Assembly: GCF_048569485.1 (NCBI RefSeq)
Contig: NC_134354.1
Location: 397,768,680-397,832,679 of the forward strand
Source: Anomaloglossus baeobatrachus
Lineage: Eukaryota; Chordata; Amphibia; Anura; Aromobatidae
Reading direction: 5' to 3'
DNA length: 64,000 bases
The position numbers and the translations under genes were made by a program. This document shows, piece by piece, positions 53,800-64,000 of the stretch (the first letter of the stretch is position 1; each line of letters begins with the position of its first letter). The notes beneath the pieces were generated by a model. The model saw only the letters and a program-made list of their open reading frames with translations. It searched no databases and was not told the DNA's origin.

Positions 53800-55800
53800 C
53801 CTGAAGACGCTAGGATCCAGGACACACAAGCCACACAGTCAGGTTCAGGGCCGCAGAATTCCGATGGAGAAAACGGCCATTGAGACAGTAAGTCTGGTCG
53901 GTCTGGTAGTGACCCCGGTCGGCCGACCGTGAGATGCCACAGATCCGGGTACCACGATCTCCTCGGCCAGTCTGGTGCGACGAGTATGACGCGGCTGCAA
54001 TCGGATCTGATTTTTGCGCAGTACTCTGGGCAAGAGTGCCAGAGGTGGAAACACATATGTGAGCCGGAACTGCGACCAATCTTGCACTAAGGCGTCTGCC
54101 GCCAGAGCTCTGTGATCGCGCGATCGTGCCATAAATGCCGGGACCTTGTTGGTGTGCCGAGACGCCATTAGGTCGACGTCCGGCCCCCCCCAGCGGCAAC
54201 AGATTTCCTGAAACACGTCCGGGTGAAGGGACCATTCCCCCGCGTCCATGCCCTGGCGACTGAGGAAGTCTGCTTCCCAGTTTTCTACGCCCGGGATGTG
54301 AACTGCGGATATGGTGGATGCTGTGTCCTCCACCCACATGAGGATTCGCCGGACTTCCTGGAAGGCTTGCCGACTGCGTGTCCCTCCTTGGTGGTTGATG
54401 TATGCCACCGCTGTGGAGATGTCCGACTGGATTCGGATCTGCTCCCTTCTAGCCACTTTTGGAAAGCTAATAGGGTAAGATACCCTGCCCCGATTTCCAG
54501 CACATCGAACTGAAGGGTGGACTCCTGCTGAGTCCACGTCCCCTGAGCCATGTGGCGGAGACAAACTGCTCCCCACCCTGACAGACTCGTATCTGTCGTG
54601 ACCACTGCCCAGGATGGGGGCTATGGCAATGAGGTGGGAATAAGCCACTATTGCAGAGAGTCCTCGGCCGTCAGGGAAAGGGAGACTTCCCGTCCAGGGA
54701 GGTTGACTGCCCATCCCATTGGCGGAGAATGTCCCATTGCCGTTGGCGCAGATGAAACTGCGCAAAGAGAACTGCCTCGATGGTTGCCACCATCTTCCTT
54801 AGGAAGTGCATGAGGCGCCTTAAGGGGTGCGACTGGCCTTGAAGGAGAGACTGCACCTCTGTCCGCAGTGAACGCTGCTGGTTCAGCGGAAGCTTCACTA
54901 TGGCTGATAGAGTATGAAACTCCATGCCGAGATACGTTAGTGATTGAGTCGGAGACAGATTTGACCTTGCCCAATTGATGATCCACCCGAAAGTCTGGAG
55001 AGTCTCCAGCGTAACATTCAGGCTGCGTTGGCATGCCTCGAGGGAGGTTGCTTTGACGAGTAGATCGTCCAAGTACGGAATCACCGGGTGTCCGTGAGAG
55101 TGCAAGACTGCTACCACTGCTGCCATGACCTTGGTGCCCACCCGTGGGGCTGTCGCCAGACTGAATGGCAGAGCTACGAACAGAAGATGTTCGTCTCCTA
55201 TCACAAAACGTAGAAAACGTTGGTGCTCCGTAGCAATTGGCACGTGGAGATAGGCATCTTTGATGTCTGTTGAGGCAAGGAAGTCTCCTCGAGACATTGA
55301 GGCAATGACGGATCGGAGGGATCCCATCCGGAACCGCCTGGCGTTCGCATGCTCGTTGAGCAGTTTCAGAACCAGAACAGGACGGAAGGAACCGTCCATT
55401 TTTGGAGCCACAAAGAGATTGGAGTACAAACCCTCGCCCTCGTTCCTGAGGGGGGACAGGGATCACCACTCCTTCTGCTCTTAGAGCGTCCACCGCCTGC
55501 AGCAGGGCATCTGCTCGGTGGAGAGGTGGGGCCGTTCTGAAGAATGGAGTCGGAGGACGAGAACAGAACACTGTCCTGTGCACGTGAGCACAATGTCCGT
55601 CACCCACCGGTCTGTGACCTGTGGCAGCTAAATGTCGCCAAAGGCGGGGGAGTCTGCCATCAACCGCGGATGCGGAGAGAGAGAGAGAGCTGAGAGTCCT
55701 GAGGAGACCGCCTTGGTAGCGGTTCCTCCGACTGCCTTCCTTGGGCGAGATTGAGCCCGGCCGGAATCTGAGCCCGTCTGAGGTTTTGTAGCCCTTTTGC
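53800..55800 (-). pseudogene. DIRS reverse transcriptase and RNase H (fossil)
   Basis: RT blocks include 'MYSNLFVAPKMDGSFRPVL', 'DFLASTDIKDAYLHVPIA', 'FVALPFSLATAPRVGTKV' and the catalytic 'VIPYLDDLLVKA', followed by 'GWIINWARSNLSPTQSLTYL'. Farther left are RNase H-like blocks ('TDTSLSGWGAV', 'SDISTAVAYINHQGGT', 'ISAVHIPGVENWEADFLSRQ'). Order and motifs match DIRS pol of amphibians and fish. Broken in more than one place. Confidence 0.88.
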
Positions 55801-56689
55801 ACGAGGACAATTGGGACCTGCCGGAGCTTGGGAAGGACCGAAACCTCGACTGTACTTTTAGGACAGTATTAACAGGGTAAGTCGCAGTGCAGACATTGCG
55901 GGGTTACGGACGCCTCTGCGGTACAGATGTCCCTGCTCAAGGTCAGCTGCGCAAGAACAGCAGAAAAGGTTAGGTTGCCAATACGGCTGTGGATGCCGGA
56001 GCAACCGACACGCCGATAGCCTCCTAGACAGATTTCAACCAGAGTCCATCTGTCTGTGAATGCATCTTGAAGTGAAGCCCCATCTCCAGTGCACCTATGG
56101 CTCCATATGCAAGCCTGGAGATTGGAGAATCCACCTTTGGACCCTGGGTCCAGCGCTGACCACGTCAGGGGAAAAAAGGGATAACGTGTATCCTAAAAAC
56201 GTTTGGAGAAGACGCTTATCTGGTAAGCGTGGTGTTCCTGGACTGCTTCTCTGAAGTCAGCGTGGCCAGAAAAATACTCAATATCTGCGTGAGACACTGA
56301 AAAGGAACTTCTCCTGTTCGTCTCCTATCTCCACTGGGGGAGCTGAGGGAGAAAGATCCAACCTTCCATTGATGGACGGTATAGGATCATTCCGTATGGC
56401 GTTACCACCCGGTGTATCCGGATTGAGAGCGATGTCAGTATCAAAGCCCTGAAGAGCTGCCTTTTGGTCAAGTAGATTGCCCATGGGTGCAAGTCTCTAT
56501 ATTATGACTACTCCGTCCCTGTCCATGGACAGGGTTGACAGGAGGTTTCTTTGGCCACAACTAGTAGAGCCCCGGCAGACGAAGTGCTAGAGACCCCGGC
56601 AGACGACGCGCTACAGGGGAGCATGCACACAATGGGACGGTGTCATGAACAGCATCCCATGTAGTAAAAACAGCACTGAAATCTGTGTT

Positions 56690-57300
56690 GCTTTTTTGCC
56701 GCTGCCGACTAGCTATCTAGAAGTATATAGCCAAGATTGGTGACCGTACATTGCAATGTATAGCATACAGGCATAAAGTACAAATGACCACTGCAGCACA
56801 AGCAATACAAGCAGCATAGAAGCCTGTGCCCTGGCACCCCTGCTCTTCTGCTGCTGTATACTAGTCATCTAGGGGAATATAGCCCAGAAGAGTGACCCTA
56901 CAGTGCAATGTATAGCATACAAGCACAAGTACAAATGAACACTGCAGCACAGGCAATCCAAGCAGCATAGAAGCCTGTGCCCTGGCACCTCTGCTCTTCT
57001 GCTGCAGACTGGTCATCTAGGGGAATATAGCCCAGAAGAGTGACCATACAGTGCAATGTATAGCATACAAGCACAAGTACAAATGCACACTGCAGCCCAT
57101 GCAATACAAGCAGCATAGAAAAAAACCTGTGCCCCAGCACCCTTGGTTTTCTGCTGCTGTAGTCTAGCCATTCCAGAAGAATATAGCTAAGACTAGCGAC
57201 TGTACAGTGCAATGTAAACACAAATGAACACCTCAGTCGTGCAATACAAGCAGCCTAGAAAGCCTGTGCCTTAGCACACCTGCTTTCCTGCTGCTGATGT
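56690..57300. repeat. ~150-bp tandem repeat, four units, in the DIRS 5' region
   Basis: 'gtgcaatgta.agcatac' recurs at about 56753, 56903, 57051 and 57207, each followed by 'cacaagtacaaatg.acac' and 'gcaatacaagcagcatagaa' and 'gcctgtgcc..agcac'. It lies upstream of the DIRS coding region, where promoter or leader sequence would be. Confidence 0.85.
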
Positions 57301-58407
57301 GTCGCTCCCCAAGCGGGCATATAGCGACCTATGTAGTTAAAAACAACACATGTATACACTGCAGTTATATGTGGACAGCACTATGTGTGCCTCTTACCGC
57401 CCGCCTATAAGCGGGTGTATGATCGCCACCGTCCTGCCTTGGAGCCGAAAGTCCGAGCTCTGCAGTAATGGCTGCCGGCTTCTTCCCCAGCTCGTGTGAG
57501 TAGGGGCGGGCCGTGGGCGTGCCCCCAAGGCAGAGCGGGAATCCGGCGTCCGACAGTGTGCAGTGAGAGGGCTGGAGCATGTAAAAAGGCTCCAGCCCTC
57601 GGCGCTGCTGATTGCTCAGCGCCTGTCCCCTTCCCTGAGTGACAGGGAGGGGGCGGGAACGAAGCGGCACTAGGCCGCAGAAGCCGGGGACTGGAGTTAT
57701 AAGCGCCGCCGCCGTAAAAGCGCGGTCGGCGCCCAGTCCCCGGCGAACTACAAGTCCCAGCCGCGCCGCCGCTCCCGGAGCGTCCGGCGCGGTAGTTCCC
57801 AAAACACAAAGTCACTCAGCAAAGCTGCAGTGACTGTAACCCTTTACTGTCCCCGGCGCACTAGCACACCCAGCAAGTCTGGAGTGTGCTGTGCCTGTGT
57901 GTACGGGGACACAGAGTACCTGTAATGGTGCAGGGCCATGTCCCTGAACGGTACTCCAGCTCCTTATCCAGCAGGTTCAAATGGGTCTGTGGATGGAGCC
58001 CGGCGTCAGAGCTTTGAGGCCGGCAGGATCCCACTTCCTCAGAGCCCCTCAGGGGGATGTGGAAGGAAAACAGCATGTGGGCTCCAGCCTCCGTACCAGC
58101 AATAGGTACCTCAACCTTACAACACCATCCAGGGGTGAGAAGGGAGCATGCTGGGGACACTATATGTGTCCTCTTTTCTTCCATCCGAAATAGTCAGCAG
58201 CTACTGCTGACTAAAATCTGTGGAGCTATGCGTGGATGTCTGACCTCCTTCGCACACAAAGCTAAAACTGGAGAACCCGTGATACCACGGGGGGGTATAG
58301 CCAGAGGGGGAGGGGCCTTGCACTTTTTAGTGTAGTGCTTTGTGTGGCCTCCGGAGGGCAGTAGCTATACCCCAATCGTCTGGGTCTCCCAATAGAGCGC
58401 TGAAGAA

Positions 58408-60180
58408 ATAAATACCGCAGGGACACCAGAGATTATGAGTCCAAGCAAGTCTATACCTAGCATACAGCCACTAGGACCAAATCCATCCTGAAAAAACGCA
58501 ATCAATATTCTTACAGTAGCAAAGCGGTATATTTTTCATCTACAGATAACGATTCCACTGATGGCAGTGTTACATCATATGAGTCTAATAGGGAGAATTA
58601 CACACCCCGCCCCTCAAAAAACTTCCAGTCAAAAAACATAAATCACGCAGAGGGGGCAGGAAACATAACCGGAGAGAAAGAGAGATACCCGCTGCGCTCC
58701 AAGAAACACAGATATTGATGAAATTAACTGGCCAGGATTATTTGGACATTCCAGTATTGAACCTATCTGCCTGCTTGCTTACTAAGCTCTGCACAAATTA
58801 ATATATTACAAAAAGGACTGAACTTTGCCCCTAACCACAGGGCCAGCCTATTCCAGACCCTAAAGTTTGTTAATAGGTTCATTAGAAACCTTACGGTGAA
58901 AAGACATTTTTTCGACACCACGCAGACGGATACTGATGATTTGAATTGTCCTCCCGCAGAAAATTCAACCCACATTCTATTATACTTGGGTTTGAGAGAA
59001 CAGATTTCCATCTTACAATTGCATGAGTTGAGCTATACCTGCATGGACACATCGAAACCCCTCCCCTTTGTCACCAAGAATCCTAATTTCTCCAGGGCCT
59101 CAATTATGGACACTTTCCAAGATGTCATTGAGACTGAAGTTAGGGGAGTTCTCTCTAAGAAATCTCAAACCCAGCATAATCTGACACCATCTGAGAGGAA
59201 TGCCTTGAAACTGTTGAAGGACAACAAAAATATAATTGTCCGTGGAGCCGACAAAGGAGGCTCAGTGGTGGTGTTGGACAACTCTTTATATGAAAGGGAA
59301 GTCAATTTCATCTTAAATGACCCCTCCACCTATAGACGGCTGTCTTGAGATCCAACACTAGACTTTTCATCTACTTTACGGGTTTTGCTGTCACATGGTC
59401 TTGATTGGGGAATCTTTAATAATAAAACTTATGAATATCTTACCGTAGATACCCCTGTGTGTCCCATTTTCCACGGCCTGCCCAAAATTCATAAAGGAGT
59501 TTTTCCTCCCCCGTTAAGGCCTATAGTCGCTAGTACGGACTCCCTGACCAGTAATTTAAGTGACTGGTTGGACCACCACATCCAACCACTCGTAAAACGC
59601 ACTACTAGACACATTAAAGACACAAAAAATCTTTTGCAAAATTTGGACAAAATAACCTGGGCTAAAAACTCCTTCTGGGTGACAAGCGATGTGGTATCTC
59701 TGTATCCCAGTATACCACATGATAAAGCTTTACAAGCGCTTAGTTACCACTTGGAGAGATACAGTACATTCTCTGATGTATTCAAAGAATTTATTCTTAT
59801 GGCCACAGGTTTCCTTTTGACCCATAATTTTTTCCAATTCAATGGGATTTTCTATCTCCAGGTTACCGGATGTCCTATGGTGGCGAGTTTCTCATGTGCC
59901 CTTGCCAATATTTACATGGCCTATTGGGAAGAGCAATATATCTATGCAGACAATAATCCATTCTTGAGATCCATCCATGGTATGCTAGATATATTGATGA
60001 CCAGCTCCTAATTTGTAACATGGGTGATTTTCCCACTCCCCAACGGGCCATGGAAGCTATAGGCACTTATTTCAATTATAACTCTCTCAATTTGAATTTT
60101 ATTGTGAGTTTTCATGGGGATTCAGCGCCCTTCTGACACATCCGTTTATCTTGTGACCCTCTAACAGGTTCTGCGAGTTC
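58408..60180 (+). pseudogene. PLE reverse transcriptase region
   Basis: After a linker with stops, blocks 'TQTDTDDLNCPPAENSTHI', 'NALKLLKDNKNIIVRGADKG', 'VCPIFHGLPKIHKGVFPPPL', 'FWVTSDVVSLYPSIPHDKAL' (catalytic aspartate of motif A) and 'VTGCPMVASFSCALANIYMA' (motif B) are readable. The catalytic YIDD block follows in another frame near 59990. Unlike the minus copy, the RT core is present. PLE RTs are related to telomerase RT. Confidence 0.85.
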
Positions 60181-60238
60181 CACCTTATATAGGAAACCTA
60201 TTAGTGGGAACACCTCCCTACATGCTGACAGTTGCCAC

Positions 60239-61170
60239 ATGCCCCACACTTTGCGGAATCTACCTGTGGGTGAGCTCCTACAAGCTAAAAGGCTATGTTC
60301 GGCTGAAGTATCATATAACAGGGAAGCTAGTTATATCAGAAGTAGACTTAGCAAGTGGGGCTACTCGAATCAGATATTGAATCGGGCCCATTCCATCACT
60401 GAGAACAGAAGTTGGAGCAGTCTTCTTGAGGATTACTCTAAACCCCCGGTATCCATGAACCGGGTCACTTTTTCTACCCCATTCAGTACGGACTTTTTTC
60501 AAATAAAACACATTATTCAACGTTTCATTTCCCTTTTAAGGCAAAATACCGTGCTTGATTCCATCCTTCGACCCGGGGTGAATATAGTTGTCAAGAGAGC
60601 TGGCACTGTGGGCAACCTGGTCGCACCCAGCATGTATACTTCCAGAAAATGTAATAAATCCTAGCTCAGTGTGTCGGGCTCTTATAGATGCGGATCCAGC
60701 CGATGTGGCCTCTGCAAATTTATGCACAATGTTAAATTTATTGTAAGGAACCAAGATGAGAATTTTACCATTAATTCGTTTATTAATTGATCCTCTACGC
60801 ATATTATTTATGTCGCTACATGTGCTGAATGCCACAAAGACTATGTTTGGTTGTACCTCTAGGGCCCTCAGAACCAGGATTTCTGAGCATGTTCGCATAC
60901 TTTCTAATGCCTCTGATCCCACTTCTGTAAACTATGCCGTATTAGTTAAAAAACGTTCTCTATCTGGATTAACCAGACATTTTGTAGAACAACACTCGGC
61001 AGATTTTTCATCACTGGTTATCACCGGCATGGAACATATACCCAGACCCCCCCGTGGAGGGGATTAGTTTCAGGCTCTTCTCCTTGCGGAGGCTAAGTGG
61101 ATCTTGAAACTTAATTCCAGATACCCCAACAGCTTAAATTATCGATCAGATTTACGGTATATTTTCTGAG
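60239..61170 (+). pseudogene. PLE C-terminal and GIY-YIG region
   Basis: Contains 'LNRAHSITENRSWSSLLEDY', 'LRPGVNIVVKRAGTVGNLVA', the cysteine cluster 'GSYRCGSSRCGLCKFMHN' and the endonuclease block 'CTSRALRTRISEHVRI', ending with 'LEDF'-less 'AKWILKLNSRYPNSLNY'. Some in-frame stops separate them. About 95% similar by eye to the minus copy over the endonuclease. Confidence 0.8.
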
Positions 61171-61597
61171 AAATATCTCCCTTAATATGCGCTCATAATA
61201 ATACACCTTGTTGGGAGATTTTTTATGATTTTTCACGATTTTTTCATGGTTTGTTTTTTATAGTTAATATTTTATGGTAACGTATTTATATATTAAATTG
61301 ATGGATATACCCATTTATTTATTTTTCGATTTACTTACCATGAAATCTCTTGATCATTCTGTTTTCATATCGTGAATGATACCTGATCTTCTAAATTTCT
61401 TCCATTTCTGATCCTTTTTCTCACCAGGATTTTTTCATTTGTTATGACTAGAGTAAGCATGCCTGAAACTAACCAGATTCTATGTGATCCTCTATGCTCA
61501 CCTGCTCCCTATGTAATCATGTTATTTTTTTCCCCTCCCCTATGTCCAACTAAACGAGTGAGTCTATTTCAGTAGTCTTGTGTTGGAGAGGAAATAC

Positions 61598-61645
61598 TTA
61601 TGATTAAGGATTCCTTTGTTTTTACCGTAGTCCGAAACGCGTAAA
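61598..61645 (+). ncRNA. Hammerhead-ribozyme-like motif, plus PLE
   Basis: ATGATTA, then GGATT ... AGTCC as stem II with one G-T pair, then CGAAACGCG. Same position relative to the PLE end as the minus-copy motif. Confidence 0.45.
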
Positions 61646-61810
61646 GTTCCTTTCCCTGCTTGTACACCGTTTTGGTCTCCACATTATATTCTTTATTTCA
61701 AGCATTAAAAAGGTAATGTTTTTATCATAGAAGAGTCTGTGCCGTATCCTTTCCTCTTCCGCTCTCCTTCACAGTGATACTGGCTGGGACCTGCCAGTGC
61801 ATACCGAGCA

Positions 61811-62306
61811 CTTGCGAATGCTACAACCCTACAGGTGAGCTGAAATCTCTTTCCTCTCATATACAAACAGAGCACGGGGCATATACAAACATGGGAGCAC
61901 GGGGCAAACATGGGGGCACGGGGCAAACATGGCTGCAAGGATGTTGGAAACGTGCAAAGATGGAGAGAAACATGCAAAGAGGGAGAGAAACATGCAAAGA
62001 GGAAGAGAAACATGCAAAGATGGGGGAAACATGGCTGCAAGGATGGGGAACCATGCAAGAATGGGGGAAACATGGCTGCAAGGATGGGGGAAACATGCAA
62101 GGATGGGGGTAAACATGACTGCAAGGATGGGGGTAAACATGACTGCAAGGATGGGGGAAACATGACTGCAAGGATGGGGGAAACATGACTGCAAGGATGG
62201 GGGAAACATGACTGCAAGGATGGGGGAAACATGACTGCAAGGATGGGTGGAAACTTGCGAATGCTACAACCCTACAGGTGAGCTGAAATCTCTTTCCTCT
62301 CATATA
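61811..62306 (+). repeat. Minisatellite bounded by a 53-bp direct repeat
   Basis: The 53-bp word starting 'cttgcgaatgctacaaccct' occurs at 61811-61863 and 62254-62306. Between them lies an array of ~17-25-bp units ('gagaaacatgcaaagag' on the left, 'gggggaaacatgactgcaag' on the right). One unit type, 'cacggggcaaacat', also occurs next to the left end of the PLE pair at 44157-44170. Confidence 0.85.
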
Positions 62307-62550
62307 ATTAATTAATTAATTAACCCGATGTGTACTGTAGCTAGGAGAGCAGGGAGCCAGCGCTAAGCAGTGTGCGTGGCTCCCTGCTCTCTGCACATGT
62401 AGCGACGTTATGATCGCTGCTGCGTCGCTGTGTTTGACAGCTAAGCAGAGATCATAACAGCGACTTACAAGGTCGCTGTTACGTCACCATTTTCTGTGAC
62501 GTAACAGCGATGTCGTTGTCGCTGTCACTATGTGTGAACCCAGCTTTACA
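62307..62550. mobile_element. MITE fragment ('gtgtgaacccagctt' end) after an AATT run
   Basis: An (aatt)n stretch at 62307-62322 precedes a palindromic block: 'gcgacgttatgatcgctg' and 'agatcataacagcgac', then 'cgctgttacgtcacc' and 'gtgacgtaacagcga'. The right end 'gtgtgaacccagctttac' is typical of frog MITEs. Left end missing. Confidence 0.5.
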
Positions 62551-63000
62551 ATTTCTTTCTTGTCACAAACATATCAAACATTGATGGCAAAATAATTCAG
62601 TGAAATGCAGTGACTCTGGGCATCCCAGCAAAGGCAGTGGGTTTCAAGATATGACATTCAGACACATTGTTTTGTGAGGATCTTCACAAAGAATGAGCAT
62701 GTCAGTTTGTGTGGTGTTTTTCTAATCTGCTTTTGCTATTGAAAGCATTATTTATGAGCTCAAAAACCTTTCAGGTGATGCGTTGTTTTTTAAAAAGCTG
62801 ATCTGCTTTTGCAGCTGAAAAACATATCCTCAAAAACCGCAGCAAAAACGCTGTGTGAATGCAGCCTTAGATCAGGAATAGAACAGACATTTATAGGACA
62901 TTTCATAAGTTTCCCAAATTCCTATGAAAAAATTTTCATTGCACTACTGTCCCCAATTTATTATATATTTTGAGAGTCAGAGTCGGTGCATTTTATACCG
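62551..63000. other. hAT 5' region with a small MITE; no clear coding
   Basis: By position this should hold the 5' UTR and N-terminus of the hAT gene, but no BED zinc finger was recognised. A 'gcagcaaaaacgctgtgtga' end at about 62840-62870 suggests a further short MITE. Confidence 0.35.
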
Positions 63001-63065
63001 ACTCAGACTCCACCAAAATGAGCTCCGACTCCACGACTCAGACTCCACAGCCCTGATTTGCACAG

Positions 63066-63132
63066 TCTACATTGGCAGTGAAACAACAAAAATCAAAGCA
63101 GAGCCGGAGACAAACCACTGGCCCCAGAAAGA
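63066..63132 (+). CDS. Possible host exon directly beside the hAT end
   Basis: A 67-bp block open in two frames is followed by a good donor (AGA|GTAAGT). The AG acceptor at 63064-63065 lies one base after the right copy of the hAT target duplication. Before the hAT insertion the acceptor would have been preceded by a pyrimidine-rich tract (35760-35783). One frame reads YIGSETTKIKAEPETNHWPQ, which looks protein-like; the other, which matches the phase left at 11083, reads STLAVKQQKSKQSRRQTTGP. Not recognised and weakly supported. Confidence 0.3.
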
Positions 63133-63247
63133 GTAAGTAAAGTTTGTGTCTTTTACACCCAACTGTACATGTAGGCATAAACCTCCTGAAACAGGAAAAC
63201 CCCTTTGAAAAGTGCACACATTTTTGGGCTGTCTATATGCCAGAACT

Positions 63248-63608
63248 TAAAGGTGCAAGGACTTGGGGTGCAAATCTGCAGTCATTCTACATGGCTGCAG
63301 ACTTATGAGTCCTCACAGCACACAATGTGCATGGGGTTAGGGTTCACTGATCCTGGAGGTGGTTGGTCATGTGCACACAAATATACGATTTACGGCCACA
63401 TTCCAATGAGACTTATGATCAATTTGACACATGTCTAGTCGGCACGTGACCGCATATATGCAAACCACATACTTACTGTAACGCGCCCGCCTGCAAGCAA
63501 TTTTGACGAATCTTGAGGAGTGCACACTAAGCGCGGTGAGTTTTCACAAGTCTGCAGTCATATAATGTGACTGCACACTTGCACCCCAAGCCTGGACAAC
63601 CCCTTTAA
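63248..63608. mobile_element. MITE with ~65-bp inverted ends
   Basis: 'ggacttggggtgcaaatctg' and 'cagtcattctacatggctgc' near the left recur inverted as 'tgcaccccaagcctggac' and 'gcagtcatataatgtgactg' near the right, next to 'aacccctttaaa'. Non-coding. Confidence 0.6.
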
Positions 63609-64000
63609 ATCTATGCAAACTGACAGCTGTTGTAGAATTCAACTATTCAACTACAATTTCCATCAGTTTTATAGTAAATTTGTGTGTTGGCTGTATTCTC
63701 CCTTTTGCTATGAAGGCTCTGAACAAATTATTGCAGAATTTTTGCACGGAAAACATTTTCTATAAATTTTGCTACTTTTTTTCCCCACCAGAAAGCTGCC
63801 GTAGAGGGTATAAATTGTCCCCTATGCATTTGTTTAATTCCAGGCCAGCTTTTATAATTACATTGCATCCCATATTTAAATATCAGTATATGATTTTATT
63901 AAACACTTCATTTTTGTTTCTGTTCTTACAAAATCCAGACATAGAAACCAGAGAGCATTTCTTTTAAAATAAAAAGTGCAAAGAACTGCATAAAGTTATG
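63609..64000. other. No gene seen
   Basis: AT-rich; a pyrimidine tract and AG at about 63790 could be an acceptor but no coding support follows. Confidence 0.35.

Larger units (their letters stand above)
52313..58407 (-). mobile_element. DIRS retrotransposon with tyrosine recombinase and RT
   Basis: 6.1 kb, minus-strand coding. Inverted terminal repeats of about 135-145 bp (52352-52497 and 58262-58396, sharing 'gccctccggaggccacac', 'cactacactaaaaagtgcaag' and 'cacgggttctccagttttag'). An internal complementary region at 52640-52730 joins the complements of the two outer ends. Coding remnants are a tyrosine recombinase next to the left (3') end and RT/RNase H to its right. The element is inserted in the PLE without target duplication. 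Broken in several places; moderately old to young judging from the well-matched terminal repeats. Confidence 0.9.
52081..61770 (+). mobile_element. Penelope-like element, plus copy, interrupted by a DIRS
   Basis: The N-terminal part of the PLE protein starts at about 52083 ('MEEWNSILSACSLKLMDLII'), stops at the DIRS at 52313, and resumes right after it at 58408 with no target duplication. RT (58896-60180), endonuclease (60700-61170) and 3' region (to about 61770) follow. It faces away from the minus copy, forming a head-to-head pair with 44190-46220. Several stops and frame changes are present, for example in the linker before RT and around the RT catalytic block, so it is not functional. Confidence 0.85.
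35792..63055 (-). mobile_element. hAT transposon split over 27.3 kb by nested insertions
   Basis: The left end CAGGGCTGTGGAGTCGGTAA and the right end (inverse of CAGGGCTGTGGAGTCTGAGT) are the two termini of one hAT family rich in 'gactccgactc'. Immediately outside both ends lies the same 8-bp word ATTTGCAC (35784-35791 and 63056-63063), exactly the duplication length of hAT insertions. Transposase remnants at 36225-36334 and 42834-43690 are on the minus strand, so the right terminus is the 5' end. The matching ends, matching 8-bp duplication and correct orientation of coding remnants together show that all other elements between these points are insertions into, or replacements within, this single hAT copy. 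Confidence 0.85.

Noticed and set aside
61895-62250. CRISPR-like array
   Set aside because: Units of 17-25 bp repeat without unique spacers; this is a eukaryotic minisatellite.
61705-62303. Long repetitive minus-strand frames over the minisatellite (FPPSLQSCFPHPCSH type)
   Set aside because: They follow the tandem array; no homology, start context or conservation supports a protein.

Overview
The window looks like intergenic or intronic DNA from a large, transposon-rich vertebrate genome, most likely an amphibian and probably a frog. The reason is the mix of elements: DIRS retrotransposons with a tyrosine recombinase, Penelope-like elements (PLEs) with a GIY-YIG endonuclease, a chromodomain Ty3/Gypsy element, a CR1 LINE, three Tc1 families, a hAT element and many palindromic MITEs. 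There is no bacterial gene order. The only host-gene signals are small exon-like blocks with good splice sites at 9835-9914 and 11010-11083, which share one reading phase and encode a membrane helix plus a short tail, with weaker candidates at 13647-13673 and 63066-63132.

Left third (1-25 kb): a TA-flanked MITE, a CR1 reverse transcriptase with a long open frame, a mariner fragment, an element built of forward and inverted tandem units, two solo LTRs (5579-6810, 8199-9330), a near-perfect hairpin, the two best host exons, several Harbinger-type MITEs with exact 3-bp target duplications, a foldback composite with a PLE endonuclease piece (15002-17102), frog-type dispersed repeats, and a minus-strand Ty3/Gypsy relic with one LTR (21767-24706) whose LTR ends resemble those of the solo LTRs.

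Middle (25-35.7 kb): an apparently intact Tc1 element (25954-27605), a third solo LTR (28907-30029), a small minisatellite, two decayed Tc1 elements of different families (30170-31715, 31972-33571), and a second foldback composite (33852-35696).

Right half (35.8-63.1 kb): the main result. The two ends of a single hAT transposon lie 27.3 kb apart at 35792 and 63055 and carry the same 8-bp target duplication, ATTTGCAC. Everything between is hAT sequence or later insertions. A TAA-flanked Harbinger-like MITE (36338-42830) sits in the transposase remnant. Inside that MITE is a nearly whole Sushi-type chromovirus (36560-42466) with a GCACC duplication. Farther right is a head-to-head pair of PLE copies (about 44190-61770) that holds two DIRS-type elements (46221-52080 and 52313-58407), each with the terminal inverted repeats and internal complementary region of the DIRS group. 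Nesting gives a relative order: hAT first, then MITE, then chromovirus; and hAT, then PLE, then DIRS. Coordinates of repeat edges are read by eye and can be off by a few bases; family names come from recognised motifs, not from a database search.
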